From contig NZ_JHEH01000006.1 in NCBI RefSeq assembly GCF_000715505.1, positions 1-64,000 of the forward strand: DNA of 64,000 nt, read 5' to 3'. This document shows, in pieces, positions 42,798-52,200 of the stretch. Position numbers and translations under genes: made by a program. Under the pieces are notes generated by a model, which did no database searches, was not told the DNA's origin, and worked only from the letters and a program-made list of their open reading frames with translations. Within the stretch, counting starts at the first letter, position 1. Each line of letters opens with the position of its first letter. This stretch comes from Thioclava dalianensis. GTDB taxonomy: Bacteria > Pseudomonadota > Alphaproteobacteria > Rhodobacterales > Rhodobacteraceae.

Positions 42798-43886
42798 ATG
42801 CACCGTATTCTCCTCCTCCTCGTGCTTGTGGCGCTCTCGGCCTGTGCGCCGCGTGGCAGGCTGGCCTATCTGAACCATCCCGATCCCGCCGCACGCGAGA
42901 TCTATGTGGGCACGACGCGCGCTCCAGACCTTGAGACTGGCAATCCCTTTGGCTGGGGGCGCAGCCTCGATCTGCGGCTGGCGCGGTTCGCGGTGGCCAC
43001 GCCGCCCGATCATACCATCGGAAAGATCGACTATCCCAAGGCCGGAGAGCGGGCCGATCCCGGCACGCAGTTCATGATCTCATCAGCGCAGATTGACATG
43101 AAACAGAGTCTGTTTCGTGCAGATTTGCATGCCGCCCTGCAGCGCAATGGAGGGCAGGCGGTGGTCTTCGTCCACGGCTTCAACAACGACTTTTCCGAAG
43201 GGCTGTACCGGATGGCGCAGCTTGGCACGGATTTCAACATTCCCGGCGTCTTGGTGCATTATTCCTGGCCATCGCGCGCCAATGTTCTGGGCTATGCCTA
43301 TGACCGGGATTCGGTGTTGTTCGCGCGCGATGGGCTGGTGCGCCTGCTGGACGAGCTGAAGGCCTCGGGGGCCACGCATATCATGTTGATCGGTCATTCG
43401 CTTGGGGCCGAACTGACAATGGAGGCGCTCCGTCAGGAGGCACTTGCGCGGGATCAGAGCCTGCTTTCGCGGCTCAACGGAGTCATTCTGGTGTCGCCCG
43501 ACATTGCGGTGGACGTGTTCAAGACGCAGGTCCGCACGATTGGCAAGTTGCCGCAACCGTTCGTCATTTTCACCTCGCAGAAGGACCGCGCGTTACGGCT
43601 CTCCGCACGGCTGACCGGCCAGAGCGACCGGCTGGGCAATCTCGAAAATGTGGACCGTTTGGCGCAATACCGGATCACTGTGATCAATACCGCCGCGTTC
43701 AACACTGGCGACGGGCATTTCAACGTCGCGGATTCCCCCGCTCTGATCCGCATATTGGATCGTGCGGGCAATATCGCAAAGGTGCTTGAAGGCGATCAGA
43801 AGGGGCGCACAAGTCTGGCCTCTGGCGTCGTGCTCACCGTCGAGAATGCGACCCAGATCGTGTTGCGCGCGCAGTCGGGCGGCTAG
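42798..43886 (+). CDS. alpha/beta hydrolase lipoprotein (DUF900 family)
   Basis: Predicted lipoprotein esterase-like enzyme, 362 residues. The signal peptide ends in the lipobox LVALSACAPR, with the cysteine near residue 16. The hydrolase domain shows VVFVHGFNNDFSEGLYRMAQ, YSWPSRANVLGYAYDRDS and the nucleophile elbow MLIGHSLGAELTMEALRQ. The catalytic histidine is probably in FNTGDGHFNVADSPALI. This is the DUF900 pattern. Substrate unknown. It ends four bases into the convergent smr gene. Confidence 0.87.
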   Translation: MHRILLLLVLVALSACAPRGRLAYLNHPDPAAREIYVGTTRAPDLETGNPFGWGRSLDLRLARFAVATPPDHTIGKIDYPKAGERADPGTQFMISSAQIDMKQSLFRADLHAALQRNGGQAVVFVHGFNNDFSEGLYRMAQLGTDFNIPGVLVHYSWPSRANVLGYAYDRDSVLFARDGLVRLLDELKASGATHIMLIGHSLGAELTMEALRQEALARDQSLLSRLNGVILVSPDIAVDVFKTQVRTIGKLPQPFVIFTSQKDRALRLSARLTGQSDRLGNLENVDRLAQYRITVINTAAFNTGDGHFNVADSPALIRILDRAGNIAKVLEGDQKGRTSLASGVVLTVENATQIVLRAQSGG

Positions 43887-44473
43887 CGCAAGCGGCGCAG
43901 ATAGACGTAATAGGCACCGCCACCGCCATGTTTGAGATGCGCCTCGGTGACCTGCATGACCGCAGGCGCGAGCGGCATCATGCGCAACCAATGTGGCACC
44001 TGATGGCGCAGCACACCGATCCGCCGCGGGATCGGCCCGTCGTCATCGCCGCGTTTGCCCTTGCCGGTGATCACCAGCACAAGGCGTCGCCCGTGGCTTT
44101 GCGCGTTGAGGATGAAACGGATCAGTTCGGGCTGCGCCTCGGCGAGCGTCATACCATGAAGATCCAGCGTTGCCTCGGGTGTCATCTTGCCGCGCGTCAT
44201 CGCCTTATGCGCCTTGCGATCCATCGTCACGGGCTGGCGCGCGAGATGCTCGCCCGGTGCCGGGGTCAGGTCATGCGGCGGGGGCGGGGATTTCGCGGAT
44301 TGTCCAAGGCGGAAAGCGCGCAGCTCTTGCTGCATCGTTTTCGCGGGCTTTTTGGGCGATTCAGGCTCTGTTGCGGGTAGTTTTGGCCGCTCTGGATGGG
44401 TCGGGCGCGTTGAGGCGGCAACGCGAGACCACAGCTCGCGCTCCTCGGGTGTCAGTTTGCGGCGGCGGCTCAT
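43883..44473 (-). CDS. Smr domain protein (MutS2-type endonuclease domain)
   Basis: Smr-domain protein, 196 residues. The first 90 residues are basic and low in complexity (ERPKLPATEPESPKKPAKTM). The Smr domain follows, with ATLDLHGMTLAEAQPELIRF (the LDxHG motif), VLVITGKGKRGDDDG (the TGxG motif) and the end HGGGGAYYVYLRRLR. Such stand-alone Smr proteins are reported to cut nucleic acids, including ribosome-stalled mRNA. The start overlaps the mltA stop as ATGA, so it is coupled to the tim44-like/mltA genes. Confidence 0.92.
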   Translation of the reverse strand: MSRRRKLTPEERELWSRVAASTRPTHPERPKLPATEPESPKKPAKTMQQELRAFRLGQSAKSPPPPHDLTPAPGEHLARQPVTMDRKAHKAMTRGKMTPEATLDLHGMTLAEAQPELIRFILNAQSHGRRLVLVITGKGKRGDDDGPIPRRIGVLRHQVPHWLRMMPLAPAVMQVTEAHLKHGGGGAYYVYLRRLR

Positions 44474-45357
44474 TTGCGCCTCCGCAGCACGATCATCCGC
44501 CCTTGGGTGTTGATCGCACCGGCGATCCGACCGGCCTCCGGGCCAGAGCCGATAAAGATATCGCCGCGCCCGGCACCCTTGATGGCTGAGCCTACGTCCT
44601 GCGCGATCATCAGCCGTGCGCCAAAGCCCGGGCAGTCGATCCAGACCGGGCTGCCAAGCGCTATGACCTCAGGGTCGACTGCAAGCGTGCGGCCCGGTGT
44701 GACCGGACGCCCCATCGCGCCCAGCGGTCCCATTTCCTCCGGCAGATCGAGGCTTTGGAAGAAGACGAAGGACGGATTGTGGTTGAGCAGATCTTGCACC
44801 CGCGCGGGATTGTCCGCGCACCACTGGCGGATGCGGGCGGGGGTGATCTCGGAGGCGGAGGCCACGCCACGCGCCACCAGCTCTTGGCCGATGGAGCGAT
44901 AGGGGTGGCCGTTCTTGCCCGCATAGCCCAATCGCATCGTGCCACCTTGGGTCAGGCGGATGCGCACCGAGCCTTGCACTTGGGCCAAAAACGCCTCGAT
45001 GGCGCTTTCGACCCAGACCAGTTCTGATCCGGCAAGCAGATCACCGGCGGCGATCTCGGCACGGCTGTGCCAAGGCCGATCAGGCTCTATTGTGCCGGGA
45101 TTTGCGTAGAGCGCGTGGGAAAACTCTTGGGTTTTCTGAAGCGATCCGGCAAGCTCTGGCTCGTAATAGCCGGTGAAATGGGCGGTCTTCGGGGCGCCGA
45201 TGGGGACCGGCTCGAACAGGGCTTCAAACGCTGCGCGCGGATCGTCCAGCAAGGCCGGGGCATCGCCTTTGAGATCGGCTTTCACGCAAAACGCCGCCCA
45301 GGCGGCGGCGTGATCGTCCCGGACCCATCCGGGAATCTCTGCGAAACGCAGCGACAC
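44470..45357 (-). CDS. mltA: murein transglycosylase A (MltA)
   Basis: Lytic transglycosylase that cleaves peptidoglycan. The 295 residues show the MltA domain HFTGYYEPELAGSL, MRLGYAGKNGHPYRSIGQEL and NPSFVFFQSL. The 3D (double-psi barrel) domain has GRPVTPGRTLAVDPEVIALGSPVWID, broken here, and MIAQDVGSAIKGAGRGDIF with the catalytic aspartate. It starts with GTG two bases after the tim44-like stop. No signal peptide or lipobox is encoded from this start, which is odd for a periplasmic enzyme. Confidence 0.92.
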   Translation of the reverse strand: MSLRFAEIPGWVRDDHAAAWAAFCVKADLKGDAPALLDDPRAAFEALFEPVPIGAPKTAHFTGYYEPELAGSLQKTQEFSHALYANPGTIEPDRPWHSRAEIAAGDLLAGSELVWVESAIEAFLAQVQGSVRIRLTQGGTMRLGYAGKNGHPYRSIGQELVARGVASASEITPARIRQWCADNPARVQDLLNHNPSFVFFQSLDLPEEMGPLGAMGRPVTPGRTLAVDPEVIALGSPVWIDCPGFGARLMIAQDVGSAIKGAGRGDIFIGSGPEAGRIAGAINTQGRMIVLRRRK

Positions 45358-45359
45358 TG

Positions 45360-46019
45360 TCAGCCACCCGTGGCGACGAGCTGCCAGTTCGGATCGTCAC
45401 TGCCCATCCTGCGTGCGAAGGTCCAGATGTCACGCTGTTTGCGCGCAACTTTGGGATCGCCCTCGACGATCTCGCCCTGCGCGTTTCGCGCGACCGAGAT
45501 CAGCTCGCCGCCAAAGCGAACGGTGATTTCGGAGTCATTGGTGGCGTGATCGAAATCAGCCCCGCTGAGCACCAGCTCGCGCAGGCCGAGAAATTCGGCA
45601 TGAACGTCAAGCCCCTGTTCCTTGCGCGCGGCGACGGCGCCTTCGAAAGCCTCATAGACCTCTGCAGAGAGGAAGGGCTTGATCTGTTCGATATCGCCGC
45701 GCTCGAAGGCCATCAGGATCATCTCATAAGCGCCGCGTGCGCCCTTGAGAAACTCCGAGACCGAAAATTGCGGCTCGACCCGTTTCATCGCCGAAAGCGC
45801 AATCGCCGCAGTCGACCCCTCGTCCACATGATCCACGATATCGGGATCCGGGCCGCCTTCGATCACTTCGAAATCACGCTTGGCTTGCGGGATCGGTTCT
45901 TCGAGCGGCGTTGCCGGTTTTTCGAAACCCTCACGCGTGCCGAGAACATTTTTCAGCTTGAAAATCAGAAAGATCGCGATGGCCGCGAGAACAATTAACT
46001 GGATGACGGCACCGGACAT
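45360..46019 (-). CDS. Tim44/TimA domain protein
   Basis: Membrane-anchored protein of the Tim44-like family, 219 residues; alphaproteobacterial members are relatives of mitochondrial Tim44. An N-terminal membrane helix (IQLIVLAAIAIFLIFKLKNVLG) leads to an acidic linker. The Tim44-like domain includes FSVSEFLKGARGAYEMILMAFERGD and the end RDIWTFARRMGSDDPNWQLVATGG. First gene of a minus-strand set with mltA and smr, divergent from fxsA over 121 bases. Function in bacteria is not established. Confidence 0.92.
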   Translation of the reverse strand: MSGAVIQLIVLAAIAIFLIFKLKNVLGTREGFEKPATPLEEPIPQAKRDFEVIEGGPDPDIVDHVDEGSTAAIALSAMKRVEPQFSVSEFLKGARGAYEMILMAFERGDIEQIKPFLSAEVYEAFEGAVAARKEQGLDVHAEFLGLRELVLSGADFDHATNDSEITVRFGGELISVARNAQGEIVEGDPKVARKQRDIWTFARRMGSDDPNWQLVATGG

Positions 46020-46140
46020 CGAAACCCCTGTGAAACGAGCTGCGTTTGTGTATCGCGTAGATGGTACCTATGTAAGCTAGCGACAGGATCAAGTCCACCT
46101 GCGCGGGTTAGCTGCCCGGCGAGCGATGAAAGAGGATGAC

Positions 46141-46656
46141 ATGTGGATTTTACTGGCCTTTTTGGCCGTCCCGCTGATCGAGATTGCGCTTTTTTTGAAA
46201 GTTGGCGGTTTGATCGGGCTGTGGCCGACCCTTGCGATCGTCGTGGTGACGGCGGTGCTGGGGACGGCTTTGGTGCGTCACGAGGGCGCACGTGCGCTCA
46301 ATGACCTGCGCCGCTCGCTCAATGAGCTGAGCGATCCGACGCGTCCGCTTGCGCATGGGGCGATGATTCTGGTCGCGGGGGTGTTGCTTCTGACACCGGG
46401 CTTTTTCACCGATACGCTTGGCCTGTTGCTGTTGATCCCGCGCGTGCGCGACTGGGTGATGCGGCACATGGCGAGCCGGGTCAAAGTGGCGCGTTTCGAG
46501 ATGGGCGGGCAGGCCGGTCCGGGCGGATCGCCCTATCCGCCGGGAGGCGCTCCACACCGTCCGCATGATCCCGGTGTGATCGATGCCGACGAGATCCCGG
46601 ATATGCCGCGCAGTGACCGACCGCGCAATGGCCCGTCTGGCTGGACGCGCGAATAG
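46141..46656 (+). CDS. fxsA: FxsA family membrane protein
   Basis: FxsA-family inner-membrane protein, 171 residues. In E. coli its overproduction relieves phage T7 exclusion by the F plasmid; the physiological role is unknown. The signature is LIEIALFLKVGGLIGLWPTL followed by VLGTALVRHEG and LLTPGFFTDTLGLLLLIPRVRDWV, with three to four membrane segments. The tail is glycine- and proline-rich. ATG 46141 follows AAAGAGG; five more codons are open upstream. A hairpin terminator separates it from secB. Confidence 0.92.
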   Translation: MWILLAFLAVPLIEIALFLKVGGLIGLWPTLAIVVVTAVLGTALVRHEGARALNDLRRSLNELSDPTRPLAHGAMILVAGVLLLTPGFFTDTLGLLLLIPRVRDWVMRHMASRVKVARFEMGGQAGPGGSPYPPGGAPHRPHDPGVIDADEIPDMPRSDRPRNGPSGWTRE

Positions 46657-46678
46657 ACGTTATTGAGAATTGAGAGAT

Positions 46679-46715
46679 GCGCCGGGCAGTGATAAACCCG
46701 GCGCAATTTCTTTTT
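46679..46715 (+). terminator. terminator between fxsA and secB
   Basis: Perfect 8-bp stem GCGCCGGG / CCCGGCGC with a 10-base loop, followed by AATTTCTTTTT. The secB Shine-Dalgarno follows at once, so secB needs either read-through or a promoter further upstream. Confidence 0.75.
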
Positions 46716-46725
46716 GGAGGCGAAG

Positions 46726-47211
46726 ATGAGCGATGAGGTCAATGGCGCTGAAGGCGCGGAACAGCAACTGCGGATGAACATTCTCGCGCAATTCGTGCGC
46801 GACATGTCGTTTGAGAATAACGTGGCGCTGAAAGGTCTGCAGGCGGGGGATATCTCGCCCGAGATGCAGGTTCAGGTCAGTCTTGATGCCAAGAAGCGGT
46901 CGCAGGACAATCAATACGAGGTGATTTCGAAGTTTAAGATCACCGCGACGAACAAGACCGACAACACCACGCTCTATCTGATGGAGCTCGATTACGGCGG
47001 GATCTTCCACATCGAGGGCGTGCCGGAGGACCAGCTGCACCCGTTCTTGCTGATCGAATGCCCGCGTCAGCTGTTCCCTTTCGTGCGGCGCATCGTGTCG
47101 GACGTGACCCGCGACGGGGGCTTCCCGCCCTTCAACCTCGAGATCGTGGATTTCGTGGGCCTCTATCGCAACGAGCTGGCGCGCCGTCAGCAAGCCGAGG
47201 CCGAGGTCTAA
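46726..47211 (+). CDS. secB: protein-export chaperone SecB
   Basis: Cytoplasmic tetrameric chaperone that keeps preproteins unfolded and hands them to SecA. The 161 residues carry the family pattern RMNILAQFVRDMSFENNVAL, LMELDYGGIFHIEGVPEDQL, HPFLLIECPRQLFPFVRRIV and GGFPPFNLEIVDFVGLYRNE. ATG 46726 is six bases after TTGGAGG. TTG at 46714 is in frame but less likely. A strong terminator follows. Confidence 0.97.
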   Translation: MSDEVNGAEGAEQQLRMNILAQFVRDMSFENNVALKGLQAGDISPEMQVQVSLDAKKRSQDNQYEVISKFKITATNKTDNTTLYLMELDYGGIFHIEGVPEDQLHPFLLIECPRQLFPFVRRIVSDVTRDGGFPPFNLEIVDFVGLYRNELARRQQAEAEV

Positions 47212-47242
47212 GCCAAAGCGCGACGGATCGGTCTGAAATCAG

Positions 47243-47272
47243 CCCCGCCACATTCTGTGTGGTGGGGTTTTT
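47243..47272 (+). terminator. rho-independent terminator of secB
   Basis: Stem CCCCGCCACA / TGTGGTGGGG (one G-U pair) with a 5-base loop, followed by five T. Confidence 0.9.
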
Positions 47273-47320
47273 CATGTGCCCTAATGCCCGTCCGACCCCC
47301 GTGATTTTCGGCGCGAGGAT

Positions 47321-47334
47321 ATGTCATGTGACAT
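47321..47334. repeat. 14-base palindrome upstream of tamA
   Basis: ATGTCA-TG-TGACAT, perfect 6-bp arms with a 2-base spacer, in the 277-base gap between secB and tamA, 155 bases before the tamA start. The shape suits a dimeric regulator operator, but no protein can be named. Apart from this and the secB terminator I see nothing definite in the gap. Confidence 0.35.
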
Positions 47335-47488
47335 TCCGCTCAGGTTGTAAGGGGAGAGTTAGACAATCGGGGCGCCCCACAGCGCTGATTTTCGCAGATC
47401 GTGTTCGGATTTTTTACAGAACTTCGTTCCAGGACTGGCAATTTGCTGGATTAGTTGCGAGTTTGGAAACAGAAAACAGGGGCGCGAG

Positions 47489-49285
47489 ATGAGTTCGAAA
47501 CACTTCAAACAATTGACGCTCGGCATGGCTCTTGGCGCGGTGTCTGCCTGGCCTGTGTCGGCTTATGATCTGACCTTCAACACGCCGGGTGCCTCGAAAA
47601 GCTTGCGCGACTCGATCACGGGCGCGTCTTTGCTGGAATCTTCTTCCTCTGACAAGTCGAAGGATGCGCAGGAGATCTTCGCGGCGGCGCGGGCGGATTA
47701 TAACCGGATCGTCTCGACACTGTTTTCCGAAGGGTATTATTCGGGCGTCGTCTCGATCAAACTGGACGGGCGCGAAGCCGCGTCGATCTCGCCGCTGGAT
47801 GCGCCCTCGAGCATTAAGAATGTCGTCGTCTCTGTCACGCCCGGCCCGGATTTCCATTTCTCGCGCGCATCGATTGGGCCGGTGGCGCCCAAATCCGATC
47901 TGCCCGAAGGCTTTGCCACGGGCAAAGTCGCGAAATCGGGGGTGATCGTGCAGGCGGTCTCCAGCGCGGTGAGCGGCTGGCGCGACGATGGTCACGCCAA
48001 GGCCAAGGTCGCCGACCAATCCATCGTGGCCGATCACCGCAAGGACACCATCGCGGCCGATATCCGCATGGCGCCGGGGCCGCTGGTGCATTTCGGGACG
48101 CTCGATGTGTCGGGCAATACGCGGCTGCGCACCAAGCGCTTGCGTGAGATCGCAGGCTTTCCGACCGGCAAGGTTTTCGACCCTAAAGAGCTGGACCAGA
48201 TGCAAGCGCGTCTGCGCCGCACGGGGATCTTCAGTTCGGTGGCGGTGACTGAGGCGCCAACGCTTGGTCCGGACAATTCGATGGATGTCGGGCTGGCGGT
48301 GGTCGAGCAGAAGAAACGCAAGATCGGGGTCGGTGCCGAGATCAACAGCGATGACGGTCTGGGGCTGAATGCCAGTTGGCTGCACCGCAACCTGTTTGGC
48401 GGCGGCGAGCGGTTCACGATCGATGGCGCGGTCAGCGGTATTGGCGGCAGTACGGGCGGTGGGCTGGACTATTCGCTGGGCACGAGGCTGGAGCGCCCCG
48501 CGACCTTCAACCCCGATACCTCGGCCTATCTCGAAGCGCAGGCGGCGCGGAAGGATCAGGAGGATTACACCCAGAACGGCTTCAATATCGGCTTTGGTGT
48601 GAGCCGGATCTTCAACGACAAGCTGACCGCGGATACCGCGATCAAATATGGCTGGTCGAAGGTGACCGATGATGCCGGCACAACATTTTTCCGGCAGGTA
48701 TTCTTCCCGACCACGGTGACTTATGACGCGCGTAACGATGACCTGGATCCGACGAACGGCTACTATCTGCGCGGCGGGCTGACGCCGTTCATCGGGGTTG
48801 GCGGCGATACCGGAACGGGTGCGCAGATCACCGGGGATATCCGGGGCTATAAGGGGTTTGGCACGGATGACCGTTTTGTGCTTGCCGGGCGGGTTCAGCT
48901 CGGCAAAGTCGTGGGCTCGAATTTGGACGAAACTCCGCGCGATTACCTGTTTTATTCGGGTGGCGGCGGTACGGTGCGCGGCCAGCCCTATGAATCACTT
49001 GGCGTGCAGGTGCTTAATGGCGGCACGCTAAGCACTGGCGGGCTTGAATTTGTCGGGGTGTCGGGGGAGGCGCGCATCGGCGTGACCAAATCCATCGGCG
49101 TCGTGGCATTCTACGATTACGGCTATGTCTCGGGCGGCGGCGAAAGCGGATCTCAGGCGGGCGCGGGCCTTGGTCTGCGCTACAAGACCGGAATCGGTCC
49201 GATCCGACTTGATGTCGGGCTACCGGTCAGCGGCGACACGGGCAGCGGCGCCCAAGTTTACATCGGTATCGGGCAGGCATTTTGA
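47489..49285 (+). CDS. tamA: outer-membrane translocation protein TamA
   Basis: Omp85-family outer-membrane protein of the TAM complex, which helps insert outer-membrane proteins and move lipids. The 598 residues have a signal peptide (LGMALGAVSAWPVSAYD), POTRA domains from about residue 55 to 270 (including HFGTLDVSGNTRLRTKRLREIAGF, broken here) and a C-terminal 16-strand barrel. The barrel holds the Omp85 signature DYLFYSGGGGTVRGQPYESLG and ends in IGPIRLDVGLPV...YIGIGQAF with a terminal phenylalanine. Stop and tamB start share one base. Confidence 0.94.
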   Translation: MSSKHFKQLTLGMALGAVSAWPVSAYDLTFNTPGASKSLRDSITGASLLESSSSDKSKDAQEIFAAARADYNRIVSTLFSEGYYSGVVSIKLDGREAASISPLDAPSSIKNVVVSVTPGPDFHFSRASIGPVAPKSDLPEGFATGKVAKSGVIVQAVSSAVSGWRDDGHAKAKVADQSIVADHRKDTIAADIRMAPGPLVHFGTLDVSGNTRLRTKRLREIAGFPTGKVFDPKELDQMQARLRRTGIFSSVAVTEAPTLGPDNSMDVGLAVVEQKKRKIGVGAEINSDDGLGLNASWLHRNLFGGGERFTIDGAVSGIGGSTGGGLDYSLGTRLERPATFNPDTSAYLEAQAARKDQEDYTQNGFNIGFGVSRIFNDKLTADTAIKYGWSKVTDDAGTTFFRQVFFPTTVTYDARNDDLDPTNGYYLRGGLTPFIGVGGDTGTGAQITGDIRGYKGFGTDDRFVLAGRVQLGKVVGSNLDETPRDYLFYSGGGGTVRGQPYESLGVQVLNGGTLSTGGLEFVGVSGEARIGVTKSIGVVAFYDYGYVSGGGESGSQAGAGLGLRYKTGIGPIRLDVGLPVSGDTGSGAQVYIGIGQAF

Positions 49286-52200
49286 TGAAACATTTCCTTC
49301 TCATTCTCGCCTTGGCATTCGCGCCTCTCGCAGGGTTTGCACAGGACACCACCTCAAGCGCAAAAGACGCAGGCGCGGGGGCTGCCACCGATGCGCAGGC
49401 TCAGCGGGATCGCTCCTATCTCACGGGATTGCTGGAGGATTCGCTTTCGGGCGCTGGGCGCACGGTGCGACTGGACGGGTTTAAGGGCGCGCTGAGTTCG
49501 CGCGCGACATTCACCTCGCTGAGCATTTCGGATGATCAGGGTGCATGGATCACGATCAAGAACGGCGCGATCAGCTGGAACCGCACGGCATTGTTGCGCG
49601 GTCGCATCGAGATCGACGAGCTGTCGGCGGAAGAGATCGACCTGCCGCGCCTTCCCAGCGCCTCGAGCACCAGCGCGGACGCGCCTTCGCCCGAGGCCAA
49701 GCCGTTTTCGCTGCCCGATCTGCCGGTGGCTGTGAATATTGGCAAGATCGACGCGAAGAAGGTGGTCATCGGCAAGCCGGTGATCGGCGAGGATATGACG
49801 GTCAAGCTCAACGGCTCGCTGTCGTTGGCCGGGGGCGAAGGCAAGGCCAAGCTCGATATCAACCGGATCGACGGGAAGAAGGGCGTCTTTTCACTGACCA
49901 GTTCTTACGACAATAGCACGAAGGTGCTGGGGCTCGATCTGCTGGTTGATGAGGGCAAGAACGGGCTTATCTCTCGGCTCGCGGGAATTCCGGGCCAGCC
50001 CGCCTTGACGCTTGCCGTGTCGGGCGATGGGCCGCTCAGCAAGTTTTCCGCCGATGTTGTGCTGAGCACCGATGGCGCGCGGCGGCTTGCGGGCAAGGTG
50101 GTGGTCAACCAGAGCGTCCCGAAGGGTGCCCCCGAAGGGAGCGCGCCGGAGACCGGATTTTCCGCCGCCTTCTCGGGCGATGTGACGCCGCTTCTGCCGC
50201 CCGATTATCATGAGTTCTTCGGCAAAGAGGCCTCCTTCGTGGTCGAGGGCGCGCGCACGGCTTCCGGTCAAACCCGGCTGAGCACGCTCGACATCAAATC
50301 GCGCGCGCTTGATCTGCAGGGCTCTGCCGATATCGGTGCGGATAATCTGCCCACGAAATTCGATCTGACGGGCCAGCTTGGGCTGGGCGATGGCCAAGAG
50401 GTGCTGTTGCCGATCTCGGGGACCAAGACTTGGGTCCAGTCGGGCAATATCAAGCTGACCTATGACAAGGCGAATGGCGATGGCTGGAGCCTGAACGGGC
50501 GGCTCAATCAGCTGCGCCGCGAAGATGGCACGAAAATGCTGACCGCGCTGCTGTCGGGCTCGGGGCGGATCCGTCAGGACGCACCGCCCAGTGTCGGCGG
50601 GACGGTTGTGCTCAGTGCCAACGGGCTTGAGCTGTCCGATCCGAACCTGTCGAAGGCTGTCGGATCCTTCGTGACCGGCAAGGCGGTGTTCTCTTGGCAG
50701 CAAGATCAGCCGTTGCGGCTGTCGCAGCTTGCCCTTGTCGGCCAAGGCTACCGCGCGGATGCCAATCTCAGCATCAAGGATCTCGCCAAGGGCGCGACAA
50801 TCGCCGGTACCGCGACGGTCACCGATGAGGATATCTCCCCGATTTCGGGTCTTGCGGGGCGGCCGCTGAGTGGCGCTCTGAACGGCACGGTCTCAGGCAG
50901 CTACACCGTTCTGTCGGGCGCCTTTGATGCGGATCTCAACATCACCGGGCAGGACCTGAAGATCGGTCAGCCGCAGGCGGATGCCGCGCTGGAAGGCCGC
51001 TCCGAGATCTCGCTTTCGGCCAAGCGCGACGAGACCGGGATCGCGATCGATGCGTTCAACGCCACGACCCGGGCCGTGGTGGCCTCGGCGCAAGGCACGC
51101 TCAACAGCGATAAGGGCGCGCTTGATGCGCATATCGAGGCGAAGGATCTGTCGGTCCTGGGGGGCGGCTATCGCGGCGGCATGGTTGCCGATGCGAAGCT
51201 CACCCGCAATGGCGATACGTTCGGAGCGAAACTGACGGCGGATGCGCAGAATCTGGCAATAGGGAACCCCCAACTTGACCGCGTTCTGGCGGGCAAGACC
51301 GCGCTTACGCTGGATGCCGATTATACCAACGGGGATATCGCGCTGCATGCGTTGAGCCTCAAGAACCCGCAGGTTTCGGTCTCGGCCCAAGGGGGCGCCG
51401 GTCAGGCGGGTCGCAAGATCACGCTGGATGCGCGTCTGGCCAATGCCGCTTTGCTCGCACCGGGCTTCCCCGGACCTGTCAGCGTGACCGGGACGGTCAC
51501 GCAAGGCGCGCGCGACTATCAGGTCGCGATTTCGGGCAGCGGACCGGGCGGCACCAGCGCGCGGGTGAACGGCAGCGTGGCGTCTGATTTCTCCACCGCC
51601 AATCTCGCGATTGTCGGCTCGGCACAGACCGCGCTGGCCAATGCGTTTATCGCGCCGCGTTCGGTGCAGGGGCCGCTCAATTTCGACCTGCGGCTCAACG
51701 GCAAGCCGGGGCTTGAGGCGCTGTCGGGCACGGTCACCGCAAATGGCACGCGGATCGTGGCCCCCAATCTCGGTATGGTGCTGCAAAACGTGGACACCCG
51801 GGTTTCGCTATCCAATGGGCGCGCGCAGCTTGGCGTGAGCGGGGAGCTTGGCACTGGGGGCACGATCACCGTGAACGGGCCGATTACGCTGGCTGCGCCC
51901 TATAACGGAGATCTGACGATCCGTCTGAACGGCGCGCGCCTGCGTGACCCGGCTTTGTACGACACCCGGGCTTCGGGCAGTGTGACGGTCAAGGGACCGC
52001 TGACCGGTGGTGCGGCAATCGCGGGCGCAATCACGCTGTCGGATACCGAGCTGCGTGTGCCCTCGTCAGGGATTGACGGTTCAGTCTCTGTGCCCGACGG
52101 GATCAAGCATGTACGCGAGAGCAACGCGGTGCGCACGACGCTGGAGCGTGCCGGTTTGCTGGTCAGCCAAGCCGCGAAATCTGCGGGCGGCAACAGCGCC

